Shown: one piece after another, positions 20,201 to 28,558 of the stretch | Numbering within the stretch: the first letter of the stretch is position 1 | How the letters are laid out: every line of letters begins with the position of its first letter | From: Marinomonas polaris DSM 16579 | Lineage (GTDB): Bacteria; Pseudomonadota; Gammaproteobacteria; Pseudomonadales; Marinomonadaceae | Assembly: GCF_900129155.1 (NCBI RefSeq) | Contig: NZ_FQVF01000008.1 | Coordinates: forward strand, 183,613 to 247,612 | DNA: 64,000 nucleotides | Direction: 5' to 3' | Notes under the pieces: model-generated | What the model was told of the DNA's origin: nothing | The model's database searches: none | What the model saw: only the letters and a program-made list of their open reading frames with translations | Program-made: the position numbers and the translations under genes

Positions 20201-20741
20201 AAAAATTGTGGATTTACAACCAAAACGTGGTGATACGCAGGTCATGGCGGGTTTGATTGTTGACTTACGTATTACCAAGAGTAAAAAAGGTGGTAACATC
20301 GCCTTTGTAACACTAGATGACCGTTCCGCTCGAATAGAAGTGACGGTATTTCCTGATAACTACGATACCTTCAAAGACGTTATTGTCAAAGATGAGGTTG
20401 TAGTTGTGGAGGGTGAAATTACCGTTGACGAATTTCGTGGCGGACAAAAAGTTATAGCAAGAAATATTCTTGATATTGCTCAGGCTCGAGTTCGTTATGT
20501 AGAAGCATTGCGAATTACGTGGACGTCAGAGACAGTAACACCAACAGAAATACAGACATTGGCAAACTATATGGAATCATATCGAGGTGATGGCTGCGAT
20601 GTGGTGATAGGTTTTGATACGCCGCAAGCATGTGGTGATATCCGTTTAGGATCGGGTTGGAAGGTTCGTCCGGATGACGAATTAATTCACCAACTTCAGA
20701 AACAATACGGTAAACAAAATGTTCAGTTAGTGTATACTTAG
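17265..20741 (+). CDS. dnaE: DNA polymerase III alpha subunit
   Basis: Catalytic subunit of the replicative polymerase. A TTG start at 17265 is chosen because AGAGGGA lies seven bases upstream and the product then begins STSFIHLRVHTEFSLVDGL, aligning with the E. coli N-terminus. Length 1158 aa (E. coli 1160). The PHP domain is at the N-terminus. Polymerase aspartates are D402 and D404 (PDFDIDF) and D556 (FDFLGLKTL). A C-terminal OB fold (VMAGLIVDLR...) and tau-binding region complete it. A TTG start on such a gene may limit its expression. Confidence 0.97.
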   Translation: MSTSFIHLRVHTEFSLVDGLVKIKGLLGTTEFMSMPAVAITDENNLCGFVRFYKGAMEKGIKPICGADVVVAEDDDVDSRYRFTLLATSNKGYKNIIAIISKGYQLGQVEGRPIVQREWIETHSEDVIALSGAGFGDIGYLLQKGRHEQAKNRLAHWMSVFPNRFYVELQRTSRPGEESYIHAVVPLAGELDCPVVATNDVRFLKRENFEAHEARVCIHDGVTLDDPRRKRRYSEEQYFKTPEEMAELFQDIPEALENTVEIAKRCSVDVLLGEYFLPDYPVPEGMTMEEFFSKLSYDGLIERFNFLTKKYGERIEKRRQEYWDRLDFELTIINQMGFPGYFLIVMDFIQWAKDNDIPVGPGRGSGAGSLVAYALKITDLDPLEYDLLFERFLNPERVSMPDFDIDFCMDNRDRVIDYVSRTYGRDAVSQIITFGAMAAKAVVRDVARVQGKPYSLGDKLSKLIPFEIGMTLKKALEEEPALPEFLAGDEDAAEVMEMAISLEGVVRNFGKHAGGVVIAPTKLIDFAPLYCEEDGSGLVTQYDKNDVEEAGLVKFDFLGLKTLTVVDWAVKNIDTINALEGKPPLDISLIDLEDRSTYDLLKRAETTAVFQLESRGMKELIKKLLPSRFEDIIALVALYRPGPLGSGMVDDFINRKHGRAELAFPHPDYQHQDLIPVLEPTYGIILYQEQVMQIAQVLAKFSLGGADLLRRAMGKKKAEVMAEQRLIFMEGALKNNVDRDLSGNIFDLMEKFAGYGFNKSHSAAYALVSYQTAWLKNHYPAPFMAAVLSADMQNTDKIVIFIEECRSMKLALELPNVNESVFKFTVNPKGAIVYGLGAIKGVGEGPIEAIVEARKEGPFEHIFDFCQRVGRKVNKRVMEALVRSGAFDTIGPNRATLFACIDEALKRAVQDAKNQDAGMMDLFGIAVEENTEDAYREIGIQHEWPPRQRLDGEKDTLGLYVTGHPIDEYEKEIRRFVRSKIVDLQPKRGDTQVMAGLIVDLRITKSKKGGNIAFVTLDDRSARIEVTVFPDNYDTFKDVIVKDEVVVVEGEITVDEFRGGQKVIARNILDIAQARVRYVEALRITWTSETVTPTEIQTLANYMESYRGDGCDVVIGFDTPQACGDIRLGSGWKVRPDDELIHQLQKQYGKQNVQLVYT

Positions 20742-20867
20742 ACTCATTTAAATAGTTTTTGCAATGGAGTGCAGCGTAGAAATGCGCTTAATAGAGCTAT
20801 AGAGCAAACGGCTAGCCGCCTTTTGTCCTTGTATTTGATGGCAACCAAACAGTAGTGTAATTAAACC

Positions 20868-21815
20868 ATGAATTTAGATTATCTCCCATTTGAGCAGCCG
20901 ATTGCTGAGCTCGAACAGAAAATTGAAGAGTTACGTTTAGTCGGTAACGATAATGAACTCAACATAGGCGATGAAATTAGTCGTCTTGAAGATAAAAAAA
21001 TAGCGTTAACTAAGAGTTTATTTAGTAATTTAGGGGCATGGGAAGTTTCTCAGTTAGCGCGTCACCCAAAGCGCCCATATACTCTTGATTATATTAAACA
21101 CGCTTTTACTGATTTTGAAGAAATGCATGGTGATCGTCATTATGCCGATGACCGCGCCATTGTTGGTGGTATTGCCCGTTTAGACGGCCGTCCAGTAATG
21201 CTTATTGGTCATCAAAAAGGTCGTGAAGTAAAAGAAAAAGTACTTCGTAATTTCGGTATGCCTCGTCCAGAAGGTTATCGTAAGGCCCTGCGTTTGATGG
21301 AAACAGCAGAGCGTTTCAATATGCCTATCGTGACATTAATTGACACACCTGGAGCCTATCCTGGTATTGGCGCGGAAGAGCGTGGCCAGAGTGAAGCAAT
21401 TGCTTTTAACTTGGCAGTTATGTCTCGCCTTAAAACTCCGATTATTTCTACAGTAATCGGTGAAGGTGGTTCTGGTGGTGCTTTGGCAATAGGCGTTTGT
21501 GATGAGCTAATGATGCTGCAATACGGCACATACTCTGTTATTTCACCGGAAGGTTGTGCATCTATTCTTTGGAAGAGTGCAGACCGTGCTTCTGATGCGG
21601 CGAAAGCAATGGGCATTACGGCTCAGCGTCTACAAGAGTTGGGTTTTGTTGATAACATTATTCAAGAGCCTCTTGGTGGTGCGCATATTGCCCATGAAGA
21701 AATTGCACAGAGTTTAAAGAAAAATGTTCTTGCAGCATTGGATCGTATGGAAGCCTTGACAACAGAAGAGCTATTGGCTCGTCGTTACAACCGTTTAATG
21801 TCTTACGGTCTATAA
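20868..21815 (+). CDS. accA: Acetyl-CoA carboxylase carboxyltransferase subunit alpha
   Basis: With AccD forms the carboxyltransferase that makes malonyl-CoA. Length 315 aa (E. coli 319). Recognisable segments are the N-terminal [37 protein letters not shown], [27 protein letters not shown] and the crotonase-type oxyanion region [15 protein letters not shown] 126-nt spacer separates it from dnaE, and no clear Shine-Dalgarno precedes the ATG. A terminator follows at 21830. Confidence 0.97.
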   Translation: MNLDYLPFEQPIAELEQKIEELRLVGNDNELNIGDEISRLEDKKIALTKSLFSNLGAWEVSQLARHPKRPYTLDYIKHAFTDFEEMHGDRHYADDRAIVGGIARLDGRPVMLIGHQKGREVKEKVLRNFGMPRPEGYRKALRLMETAERFNMPIVTLIDTPGAYPGIGAEERGQSEAIAFNLAVMSRLKTPIISTVIGEGGSGGALAIGVCDELMMLQYGTYSVISPEGCASILWKSADRASDAAKAMGITAQRLQELGFVDNIIQEPLGGAHIAHEEIAQSLKKNVLAALDRMEALTTEELLARRYNRLMSYGL

Positions 21816-21829
21816 GTTTTTGTTTTCTT

Positions 21830-21860
21830 AAAAAGCCTCCTATATTGGGGGCTTTTTTGT
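21830..21860 (+). terminator. Intrinsic terminator after accA
   Basis: Stem AAAAAGCCTCC / GGGGGCTTTTT with one G-T pair and a short AT-rich loop, ending in TTTTTT. It separates accA from tilS. Confidence 0.85.
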
Positions 21861-21879
21861 TTCTTACGTTTAAGGCACT

Positions 21880-23214
21880 TTGCTCCCAAACTTTATGATG
21901 AAACGCTCAACTCCTAAATCACTAATTTCTTTGTCGCCTCTTAGATTTAATGCTGAGTGGATAGATTCCTTATTTTCTGAGGTAGATAGAGTCTGGATTG
22001 GCTTTAGTGGCGGCGTAGATTCCCATGTCTTGCTGCATGCTTTGGTGAATCAAATATCAGTGGAGCAAAAACAAAAGCTTGTAGCGCTTCATGTCCATCA
22101 TGGTTTGAGTATTAATGCCGATGATTGGCTAAAGCATTGTGAGGTTGTTTGTGACAGCCTTGATGTGCCTTTTATTGCACAACGAGTTCAGTTAGATGCT
22201 CAGGCTTCTCTAGAAGATGCGGCTCGTAATGCTCGTTATCAAGCCTTTCAAAAGGTAATGAGTGATCGGGATGTGATTCTGTTGGCTCATCACGCTGGTG
22301 ATCAGGTTGAAACTGTGTTGTTTCGTTTATTGCGAGGAACGGGCGGAAAGGGTTTATCTGGTATTCCATACGAAAGGCCGCTTGGCTATGGTAGTACCCG
22401 TTTGATCCGTCCTCTGCTAGCTGCTTCAAAAAACGATATTGAATATTACGCTCAGCAACACCAACTTGTTTGGATTCATGATGAGTCCAATGCCGACGAG
22501 CATTTTACGCGTAATTTTCTTCGTCAAAGTGTCGTGCCAGTTCTGAAAGAACGCTTTCCAAAAATGGAGCGAAATATCGTCTCCAGTGCGCAACGAATTG
22601 CGACGGATTATGCCATGCTTTCTCTGTTTGCTCAGCGGCAGTTAGTTGCTTGGTGCAACGAACTTGGCGGTTTGGTTTTATCTAATATTGCTGATAAATC
22701 GATTGAGGAACGGCTTTTTTGGTGGCGACATTTTTTGCAAGATAAAGGGGTTTCATTACCTCAAGCCCAGTTGCTAAGTATTGAGGCGATGTTTTCCAGT
22801 GCGGAAGATAAACAACCTGAATTTGAATTTTCCCATGGACGGATAATGCGCCATCAAAATGCGGTTTACCTCCTGCCATCTGATGAAGCCGTTAAGCTAG
22901 CTGCTTTGTTTTCTGGTGAGGCTTTGTTGCGCCCATTTGACGAAATTTGTGTAAGTGGCAGTGATGCTTGTGTGTTGAAGGCTCGTCCTCAGGGTGAGAG
23001 TTTAATGATGCCAAATGGCAAAACTCGTAAGTTAAAAAAATGGCTTAACGATGAAGCGATACCAAACTGGTGGCGTGAACATCTTCCTTACTTGTACTTA
23101 GATGATGCATTGGTTGCTATTGGTGATCTTTGGTTACATCCAGATTATTCTTATCTCGAAATTAAGTGGCAACCAAGTTCAGCGCTACCACTGCTAAGAG
23201 CAAAATGTAGCTAA
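21880..23214 (+). CDS. tilS: tRNA(Ile)-lysidine synthase
   Basis: Converts C34 of the CAU-anticodon tRNA-Ile to lysidine so that it reads AUA. PP-loop motif SGGVDS at residues 43-48, followed by VALHVHHGLS and the typical LAHHAGDQVETVLFRLLRG. A C-terminal TilS domain ends near RLKKWLND. Length 444 aa (E. coli 432). The start is uncertain: TTG at 21880 has TAAGG close upstream, whereas ATG codons at 21895 and 21898 lack a ribosome site. Confidence 0.93.
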   Translation: MLPNFMMKRSTPKSLISLSPLRFNAEWIDSLFSEVDRVWIGFSGGVDSHVLLHALVNQISVEQKQKLVALHVHHGLSINADDWLKHCEVVCDSLDVPFIAQRVQLDAQASLEDAARNARYQAFQKVMSDRDVILLAHHAGDQVETVLFRLLRGTGGKGLSGIPYERPLGYGSTRLIRPLLAASKNDIEYYAQQHQLVWIHDESNADEHFTRNFLRQSVVPVLKERFPKMERNIVSSAQRIATDYAMLSLFAQRQLVAWCNELGGLVLSNIADKSIEERLFWWRHFLQDKGVSLPQAQLLSIEAMFSSAEDKQPEFEFSHGRIMRHQNAVYLLPSDEAVKLAALFSGEALLRPFDEICVSGSDACVLKARPQGESLMMPNGKTRKLKKWLNDEAIPNWWREHLPYLYLDDALVAIGDLWLHPDYSYLEIKWQPSSALPLLRAKCS

Positions 23215-23264
23215 TTGTTATTATTGTGTTTTTATTTAGCTGTTAGCTGCACAATTAGTTGGTG

Positions 23265-23276
23265 TTATCGCGATAA
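23265..23276. promoter_or_regulatory. Perfect 12-bp palindrome upstream of the aaeXAB-like operon
   Basis: TTATCGCGATAA at 23265-23276 reads the same on both strands and lies 78 nt before the DUF1656 gene, in the only intergenic space available for the operon promoter. Its shape fits a dimeric repressor site; which regulator binds is not apparent, and no regulator gene is adjacent. Confidence 0.4.
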
Positions 23277-23353
23277 AATTCTATTCTTAATACGCTATCT
23301 GTTTTTGAGTGATTCGTAACACTGTCTAACGTCTTAACGACAGGATATTCATA

Positions 23354-23557
23354 ATGCTTCATGTGGTTGTTTTTGGTGGCTTAGAGTTTAGTCCCTTGGT
23401 CATTTATTTTCCGATTGCTTTCTTATTAGCAGCGTTAACTCGTTTTGCTCTTCATCGCTTGGACTGGCACGATCGTATTTGGCGAGTGGCTTGGTTTGAA
23501 GTGTCATTATTTGTTTGTTACTTGGCACTAACTGTTTATTTATTAGGTGGAAGATAA
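23354..23557 (+). CDS. aaeX: DUF1656 small membrane protein (AaeX-like)
   Basis: A 67-aa protein with two hydrophobic segments (about residues 10-32 and 44-65) and an N-terminal V-F-G-G-x-E-F-S-P-L motif typical of DUF1656. It is the first gene of a three-gene unit with an HlyD-type membrane fusion protein and a FUSC transporter, the same order as E. coli aaeXAB. Its exact role in the pump is unknown; it is dispensable for AaeAB function in E. coli. AGGA upstream supports the ATG. The end nearly abuts the next start (4 nt). Confidence 0.85.
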   Translation: MLHVVVFGGLEFSPLVIYFPIAFLLAALTRFALHRLDWHDRIWRVAWFEVSLFVCYLALTVYLLGGR

Positions 23558-23561
23558 ATCA

Positions 23562-24422
23562 ATGGCGAAATATCTACGTATTCTTTTGACTGTGTTGGTT
23601 GTTGTGGCTGCTATTTTTGCTGGACGCTGGGTGTGGAATGATTATATGCATTCCCCTTGGACTCGTGATGGCCGTATTCGTGCAGACATAGTGACGGTTG
23701 CACCTGATGTGTCTGGTTGGGTAACGAATCTGAATATCACCAATGATCAGGCCGTTAAAGAAGGTGATTTACTGTTCAGTGTTGATCAAAAGCGTTATCA
23801 AGCAGCATTTAATCAAAGTAAAGCCAACACAGAAAATGCTTTGTATTCTTGGCAGTTGGCGAAACATAAGTACGAACGACGTACTGCATTGCTTAGTCAA
23901 AAAGCCATTAGCGCTGAAGATTTAGAGTCTTCTCGTATCAGTACCGAAATCGCCAAAGCAAATTATGATTTGGCTGTAGCCCAGCAAGCGACAGCTCAGC
24001 TTAATTTAGACCGAACTCAAGTGCATGCACCTGTGTCAGGTCATATTATTAACTTGAATTTACGTCAGGGAAATTATGTTGGCCAAGGAGCCTCGGTTTT
24101 TGCCATTGTTCAGTCAGATTCCTTTTATGTAACTGGCTATTTTGAGGAAACCAAAATACCCTTGGTTCATTTAAATCAACAAGCAAAAATAACGTTATTG
24201 AGCGGTGGTAAGCCATTAACGGGTCATGTTGTAAGTATTGGTAAAGCCATAGCGAATACCAATACTCAGAGTAATGGTCAGCTTTTGCCGCAGGTTCAGC
24301 AAACCTTTAACTGGGTGCGCTTATCGCAACGCATTCCGGTAGATATCAAGTTAGATCCGTTAGCAGAAGAAACACAATTGAGCGCTGGTATGACGGCCAC
24401 TATTCATCTTACTAAGCGGTAA
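23562..24422 (+). CDS. aaeA: HlyD/EmrA-family membrane fusion protein (AaeA-like efflux subunit)
   Basis: Periplasmic adaptor of an aromatic carboxylic acid efflux pump. ATG at 23562 (AGGTGGAAG upstream) is preferred to an in-frame GTG at 23547. One N-terminal membrane anchor (residues 5-25), then the AaeA-type hallmark SPWTRDGRIRAD, a lipoyl half-motif (VAPDVSGWV), a helical hairpin (about 85-145), the second lipoyl half (VHAPVSGHI) and a beta-barrel region. Length 286 aa (E. coli AaeA 310). It acts with the FUSC protein encoded next. Confidence 0.9.
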   Translation: MAKYLRILLTVLVVVAAIFAGRWVWNDYMHSPWTRDGRIRADIVTVAPDVSGWVTNLNITNDQAVKEGDLLFSVDQKRYQAAFNQSKANTENALYSWQLAKHKYERRTALLSQKAISAEDLESSRISTEIAKANYDLAVAQQATAQLNLDRTQVHAPVSGHIINLNLRQGNYVGQGASVFAIVQSDSFYVTGYFEETKIPLVHLNQQAKITLLSGGKPLTGHVVSIGKAIANTNTQSNGQLLPQVQQTFNWVRLSQRIPVDIKLDPLAEETQLSAGMTATIHLTKR

Positions 24423-24432
24423 GGAGATAGCC

Positions 24433-26481
24433 TTGGGAATCGTGCTTCGTAATCTGTTTTTACCTGAAAAGCAGGCGGTTATTTTTGCGCTCAAAGGCGT
24501 TATTGCAATGGCGATGGCGTTAACGATTGCTCTCTCTTTGAATCTCGATCGGCCATATTGGGCGTTAGTTTCCGCTGTTTTTTTGCAAATGCGTCCTGAA
24601 AGTGGCTTAGTCGTTGAGAAAGCCATTTGCCAAATTGTCGGCACTATTATAGGTGGCCTATTTGGTATTTTATTATTAACTCAATTGATGCCATATCCCT
24701 ATTTGGCTTTGGGTGTCTTGGCGTTATGGCTGGGTTTGAATTCCGCCTTATCCGCTCTGGTGCGACAAGCTAATTTCGTTTATGCATTTGCCATGGCTGC
24801 GGTAACGTCAGAAATCATTGTTTTGATGGTGATGGTGAACCCGTCAACTGCAGATAGTCAGGCTGTGTTTAATATTGCTCAAGCTCGTGTAAGCGAAATT
24901 GTTATCGGGTCCATTTGTGCGGGTGTTGTCAGTCATATGTTCTGGCCAGTTAAAGTCAAAGACAGTCTGCAAATGCAGGCCAGATCGGTGATTAATCAAA
25001 CGTTGCAGTATCTTGTTACCGAGTTAGATCGGACGGGAACTCATGAAAACCGTCATAAGCAAATTGATGGCATTATGGCGACACTAGGTATGGTGAGCGA
25101 AGATTCTAGTGCCGCCAGTTATGAAGGGCCAAAGGGGCCAGGGCGAACAAGAGCAGCCAATCAATTGGCTCAGAAAGTACTGTCTCTATTGGCTTTGGTG
25201 CAGATTTTTGGTCGTTTGCAGCGCCGTCATGCGGAATTAATAACGCCTACCTTAAATCAGTTGCTTGATCAATTACGTGAGGCATTTGATCGTATTGCTG
25301 AGTCTAGTGATTTTGACTATTGCTTGGATCAGGTTAAAACATTACGTCGTGATCTTGCCGATTATCGCGCTAAAAATAACTCGGATTCACCTTTTGAATC
25401 TCACATGCTAAATGTTGGTGCGGAAATCACGTCAGAGTTGACTGTCTTACTGCGAGCGTATCGAGCATTAGAGGAGCGTGATAGCACCTTGTTGAATGCA
25501 CCCAGTATGTTGAGTTATCGAGATCCATTAGCTGGATTGATTATTGGGGTACGAACCACTGTAGTATTCTTGATTGGTGCTTGTATCTGGGTAAGTACTG
25601 GTTCTACAGCAGCATTAATGATCATGATTTTGCCGGTGATTTTTTCAATCATGCTGGCCCGATTGCCTTTGATGGTTCTAAAAGTTGTTCTAAAAAGGCT
25701 ATTGATTGGTGTTGTCGCAGCGGTAGTTGTGGCGGTTTTTTTCGCGCTTAATTTATTGTCACAAAGTTCCGGGCAATTAGAGATTTTATTGCTTGTACTA
25801 GCTGCTCCATATTTTATCGGTTTATTGCTTCTTGCGGATCGGCAAACTCTGCCTTATGGCTTGGGCTTCTGTATTCCTTTTTCCATTCTAGTTAGTCCAA
25901 GTAGGGACATGAGTCGGGCTTTTTCTATCGATTACACAATGAGCTCTGCCATGGCAATTTTTGCAGGCGTGTGTATTTTATTTTGGGTATTTCATCTGAT
26001 TACTGGGCCAAGTGTTCAGTTATTGGTTCATCGTATCTTTAAAACAACTTACCAAGATTTATTGGAAATTGATCAACATACCAGCCCAACTGCTTGGTAT
26101 AACCGCCGTATGGCGGATCGGTTGTTACGTTTAACAAATTATGATCAAGGCTCTAAATCGCGTGCAATTACTGATTTAGCATTGACCGCTTTAAATCTTG
26201 GGCATGTTTCTATTCGATTGCGCTCGATCTGTGAAAGCTTGGCTGGAAAACAGCCGTTGTACTCATTGGAAAATTGGCAGACCGCCTTAGCAAATGCTTT
26301 TTTATTGGCAAGTAAAGGTCGGTGTGATGATGGCTTTGAAAAAGCCTGTAAGTCTTTATATGATGAGTTGATTAGTCTTGTAGGGGATTCTAATCAGGTT
26401 GAAGCCATTCAAGGTATGTTCTTACGGATCAACCTGACATTTGAAAGAAGCGCTGAAGCTATTGCAGCCCAAAGAGCGTAG
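24433..26481 (+). CDS. aaeB: FUSC-family inner membrane transporter (AaeB-like)
   Basis: Predicted inner-membrane pump subunit for p-hydroxybenzoate-like acids. TTG at 24433 sits six bases after a perfect AAGGAG and is the best start. The 682-aa protein (E. coli AaeB 655) has two halves, each with a cluster of about five or six membrane helices (residues 15-175 and 365-515) followed by a cytosolic helical part, the FUSC layout. RPYWALVSAVFLQMRPE is characteristic. Proximity to vanAB, two transcription units downstream, fits a role with aromatic acids, but this is inference. Confidence 0.88.
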   Translation: MGIVLRNLFLPEKQAVIFALKGVIAMAMALTIALSLNLDRPYWALVSAVFLQMRPESGLVVEKAICQIVGTIIGGLFGILLLTQLMPYPYLALGVLALWLGLNSALSALVRQANFVYAFAMAAVTSEIIVLMVMVNPSTADSQAVFNIAQARVSEIVIGSICAGVVSHMFWPVKVKDSLQMQARSVINQTLQYLVTELDRTGTHENRHKQIDGIMATLGMVSEDSSAASYEGPKGPGRTRAANQLAQKVLSLLALVQIFGRLQRRHAELITPTLNQLLDQLREAFDRIAESSDFDYCLDQVKTLRRDLADYRAKNNSDSPFESHMLNVGAEITSELTVLLRAYRALEERDSTLLNAPSMLSYRDPLAGLIIGVRTTVVFLIGACIWVSTGSTAALMIMILPVIFSIMLARLPLMVLKVVLKRLLIGVVAAVVVAVFFALNLLSQSSGQLEILLLVLAAPYFIGLLLLADRQTLPYGLGFCIPFSILVSPSRDMSRAFSIDYTMSSAMAIFAGVCILFWVFHLITGPSVQLLVHRIFKTTYQDLLEIDQHTSPTAWYNRRMADRLLRLTNYDQGSKSRAITDLALTALNLGHVSIRLRSICESLAGKQPLYSLENWQTALANAFLLASKGRCDDGFEKACKSLYDELISLVGDSNQVEAIQGMFLRINLTFERSAEAIAAQRA

Positions 26482-26510
26482 CGACATAAAGTCTCAAAAA
26501 AATATAAAAA

Positions 26511-26541
26511 TTAAGAGTCTAGATAAGCTTTAGACTCTTAA
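26511..26541. terminator. Bidirectional terminator between aaeB and the P-loop kinase gene
   Basis: Perfect 11-bp inverted repeat TTAAGAGTCTA (26511-26521) / TAGACTCTTAA (26531-26541) with a nine-base loop, lying between convergent genes. The stop codon of the minus-strand gene is inside the right arm. The adjacent A-rich tract reads as T-rich on the minus strand. Confidence 0.65.
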
Positions 26542-27210
26542 CAACCAATCAGCCTGACCTTTGTACGTTGAGACTAATTCTGCGTTTAGTCCGTCGCTTT
26601 GATTGATTCTATCCATAGCTTGTTGATGACTGAAGCCCCAAGCTTTCATGTGTCGCTTTGCTAGTCGCTTTATTGCTACTTCGACAGGAATGTCTAAAAA
26701 CCAATGCTCATCAAACAAGGCTTTAGATTCTTGCCAACCATCTTGCTGATGCAGCAAATACAAGCCTTCAACGAGTATGACCTTGGTTTCTTTCTTTATC
26801 GATAAATCATCTTCAATAGGGTCACCCAAAGCGTGGTCAAAGCTTGGCCATAAAATATCGTCTTGTTGGTAACCTTGTTGAATCTTCTTAACTTGCTCTA
26901 CAAAGGCCGTGCTATCAAATGTCCAAGGTGCACCTCGTCTAGCGAAGGCTTCTTCCGAGTTAGGTAGAGCTTGGAGTTGGGCTTTAGACAGGTGAAAACC
27001 ATCCATTGAAAGGCAAACAACTTGCGAGTTTTGTTGCTTTGTAAAATGATCGAGCAAATAGTCAGCTAGGGTGCTTTTACCCGAGCCTGGTCCACCGGTT
27101 AAACCGATTAAAGTGCGACCTGGCTTGTCCATATAAGCTTGGATTTTATCAAATGCAGTTTGCACATCTGCTGAATTTTTATAGCTGCTGTTAATATCAG
27201 GGAGTGTCAT
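26530..27210 (-). CDS. P-loop nucleoside/sugar kinase-like protein (YggC / PanK-uridine kinase superfamily)
   Basis: The 226-aa protein has Walker A GGPGSGKST at residues 39-47 and a downstream CLSMDGFHLS motif, then VILVEGLYLL as Walker B-like strand and a basic RLAKRH lid. This architecture resembles the uridine kinase/phosphoribulokinase/pantothenate kinase group and E. coli YggC, whose substrate is not settled. AGGAAAA precedes the ATG. It stands alone on the minus strand, with no neighbours hinting at a pathway. I would call it a small-molecule kinase of unknown substrate. Confidence 0.75.
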   Translation of the reverse strand: MTLPDINSSYKNSADVQTAFDKIQAYMDKPGRTLIGLTGGPGSGKSTLADYLLDHFTKQQNSQVVCLSMDGFHLSKAQLQALPNSEEAFARRGAPWTFDSTAFVEQVKKIQQGYQQDDILWPSFDHALGDPIEDDLSIKKETKVILVEGLYLLHQQDGWQESKALFDEHWFLDIPVEVAIKRLAKRHMKAWGFSHQQAMDRINQSDGLNAELVSTYKGQADWLLRV

Positions 27211-27337
27211 GTTTTTTCCTGTTCTTATTATTCATTGCAGTACTTTAGCATGAACTTATCACGGCGATTCGCAATTTTATGTGAACTGAGTAATGGCTAA
27301 ATGCGTATCTAAATAAAAACAGCAAAGGTACATTGTC

Positions 27338-27634
27338 ATGCTATTAAAAGAGCTTAAAAAGATTTCTCATGTCGACAAGGTAAAGCTTCATTCTTTGGAG
27401 TCAAACTTGTATCAGCTGTCGGTGGTGATCGGAGACAAAGAAGAATATATACAAACGGAACAAGGGCGTTTTCTTACTAGTCATAATAAGCTAGATCTGC
27501 AAGCCTTGTTCAAAGGCAAGAATGTTGGCGCTATGGTGCTTTGTCATCAAAGTGCTTATGACGAAATGGTTGGGCAACCTATTGGTATTAGTAACGCCTT
27601 AGAAGTGCCGCTTGGTAATACGGATCTTTCTTAG
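27338..27634 (+). CDS. Small conserved protein of unknown function (possibly DUF6482-like)
   Basis: A 98-aa soluble protein beginning LLKELKKISHVDKVKLHSLE, with alternating hydrophobic and polar residues suggesting a beta-strand-rich fold. AAAGG lies upstream of the ATG. I recall short proteins of this type in Oceanospirillales and pseudomonads, perhaps assigned to DUF6482, but I cannot confirm this. There is no signal peptide or membrane segment. Its stop overlaps the end of the convergent vanR by four bases. No function is proposed. Confidence 0.6.
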   Translation: MLLKELKKISHVDKVKLHSLESNLYQLSVVIGDKEEYIQTEQGRFLTSHNKLDLQALFKGKNVGAMVLCHQSAYDEMVGQPIGISNALEVPLGNTDLS

Positions 27635-28356
27635 GTTATAGTGCCTAGATTATTAAGAACGTGCATTTTCTCGCCATTTTCCTCCATTTGGGAGAATATT
27701 TTTGCGTAGCTGTGTGTGGCATTGGCATGCTCACGCATGATGGCTTCAGCGCGGCTTCCTTGTCCGTGGCTGATAGCATCAAATACCGCGTGATGTTGCA
27801 TGTGAGCAAAGTTAAAACGGCGATATTCTTGGGCAAGATTATGACGATCAAATGCCAGAGCACTAACCGATGCAAAAGGCAGATGCTCGTTACGACTTAA
27901 GGCTTCAGCTATGGCTGGGTTTAAACTGGCTTCTATAATGATTTGATGAAAACGCTGGTTCATGTCGTGGTATGTGGCAAGATCTTGTTCATTGATAGTG
28001 CCTTTCGTAAACAATTCATCGCCTTGTTTTAATAGTTGTAACAATTCGTTGCTCTGCGCTTTTGATAGTGTATTTTCAGCCGCTTGTCTTGCTGCCAAAC
28101 CCTCCAACACGCCTCGTACCTCAATAGAACCGCTAATCTCTGCTTGCGTCACTTGGCGAACAATGTAGCCACGTCCTGATAATTTGGTCAGTAAGCCTTC
28201 TTGTTCTAGGGTTCGAAAGGCAATGCGTACTGGCGTGCGTGACACGCTAAGTTGTTCTGCGGTTGGAATTTCAGCAAGGCGTTGTCCTGACTCTAGTTCG
28301 CCAGACAAAATCATTTGTCGCAATCGACTGATTACTTGTTGTCCAGGTTTACTCAT
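27631..28356 (-). CDS. vanR: GntR/FadR-family regulator, probable vanillate repressor VanR
   Basis: A 241-aa GntR protein: N-terminal winged helix-turn-helix (residues 8-65, with LAEIPTAEQLSVSRTPVRIAFRTLEQEGLL) and C-terminal FCD ligand domain (about 75-205). It is divergent from vanAB, and the space between contains three copies of ATTGGATCCAAT or a near copy, the sequence known as the VanR operator of Caulobacter. I infer that it represses vanAB and itself until vanillate binds. One operator copy (28435-28446) lies on the vanR side, about 79 nt before its start, consistent with autoregulation. Confidence 0.88.
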   Translation of the reverse strand: MSKPGQQVISRLRQMILSGELESGQRLAEIPTAEQLSVSRTPVRIAFRTLEQEGLLTKLSGRGYIVRQVTQAEISGSIEVRGVLEGLAARQAAENTLSKAQSNELLQLLKQGDELFTKGTINEQDLATYHDMNQRFHQIIIEASLNPAIAEALSRNEHLPFASVSALAFDRHNLAQEYRRFNFAHMQHHAVFDAISHGQGSRAEAIMREHANATHSYAKIFSQMEENGEKMHVLNNLGTIT

Positions 28357-28434
28357 TGGAAAGTACTCATTGCTCTTGCCTCAGCGTTTTTCGTAAAAAA
28401 TAATCATAACGTAAATATGGGTGAAAAAGGAATA

Positions 28435-28446
28435 ATTGGATCCAAT
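28435..28446. promoter_or_regulatory. VanR operator copy 1
   Basis: Perfect 12-bp palindrome ATTGGATCCAAT, on the vanR side of the divergent region. It is identical to the operator known for the vanillate repressor VanR in Caulobacter. Confidence 0.85.
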
Positions 28447-28503
28447 GGGGAAGCTTTTATTTATCAATTGCTTAGGGTAGAGACTATTATTCATTATGTA
28501 TTA

Positions 28504-28515
28504 AATGGATCCAAT
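28504..28515. promoter_or_regulatory. VanR operator copy 2 (one mismatch)
   Basis: AATGGATCCAAT differs from the perfect palindrome at one outer base. It is 69 bp (centre to centre) from copy 1 and lies upstream of the vanA -35 element. Confidence 0.75.
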
Positions 28516-28530
28516 TAATGCATAGCTATA

Positions 28531-28558
28531 TTGTTTTTTGATTTATTTTGTCTATATT
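28531..28558 (+). promoter_or_regulatory. Candidate vanAB promoter
   Basis: TTGTTT (28531-28536), 16-bp spacer, TATATT (28553-28558). The -10 overlaps operator copy 3, so repressor binding there would block RNA polymerase directly. Confidence 0.55.

Noticed and set aside
20809..20822. CGGCTAGCCG palindrome after dnaE as a terminator
   Set aside because: A continuous palindrome with no loop, and the following CCTTTTG is a poor T-run.
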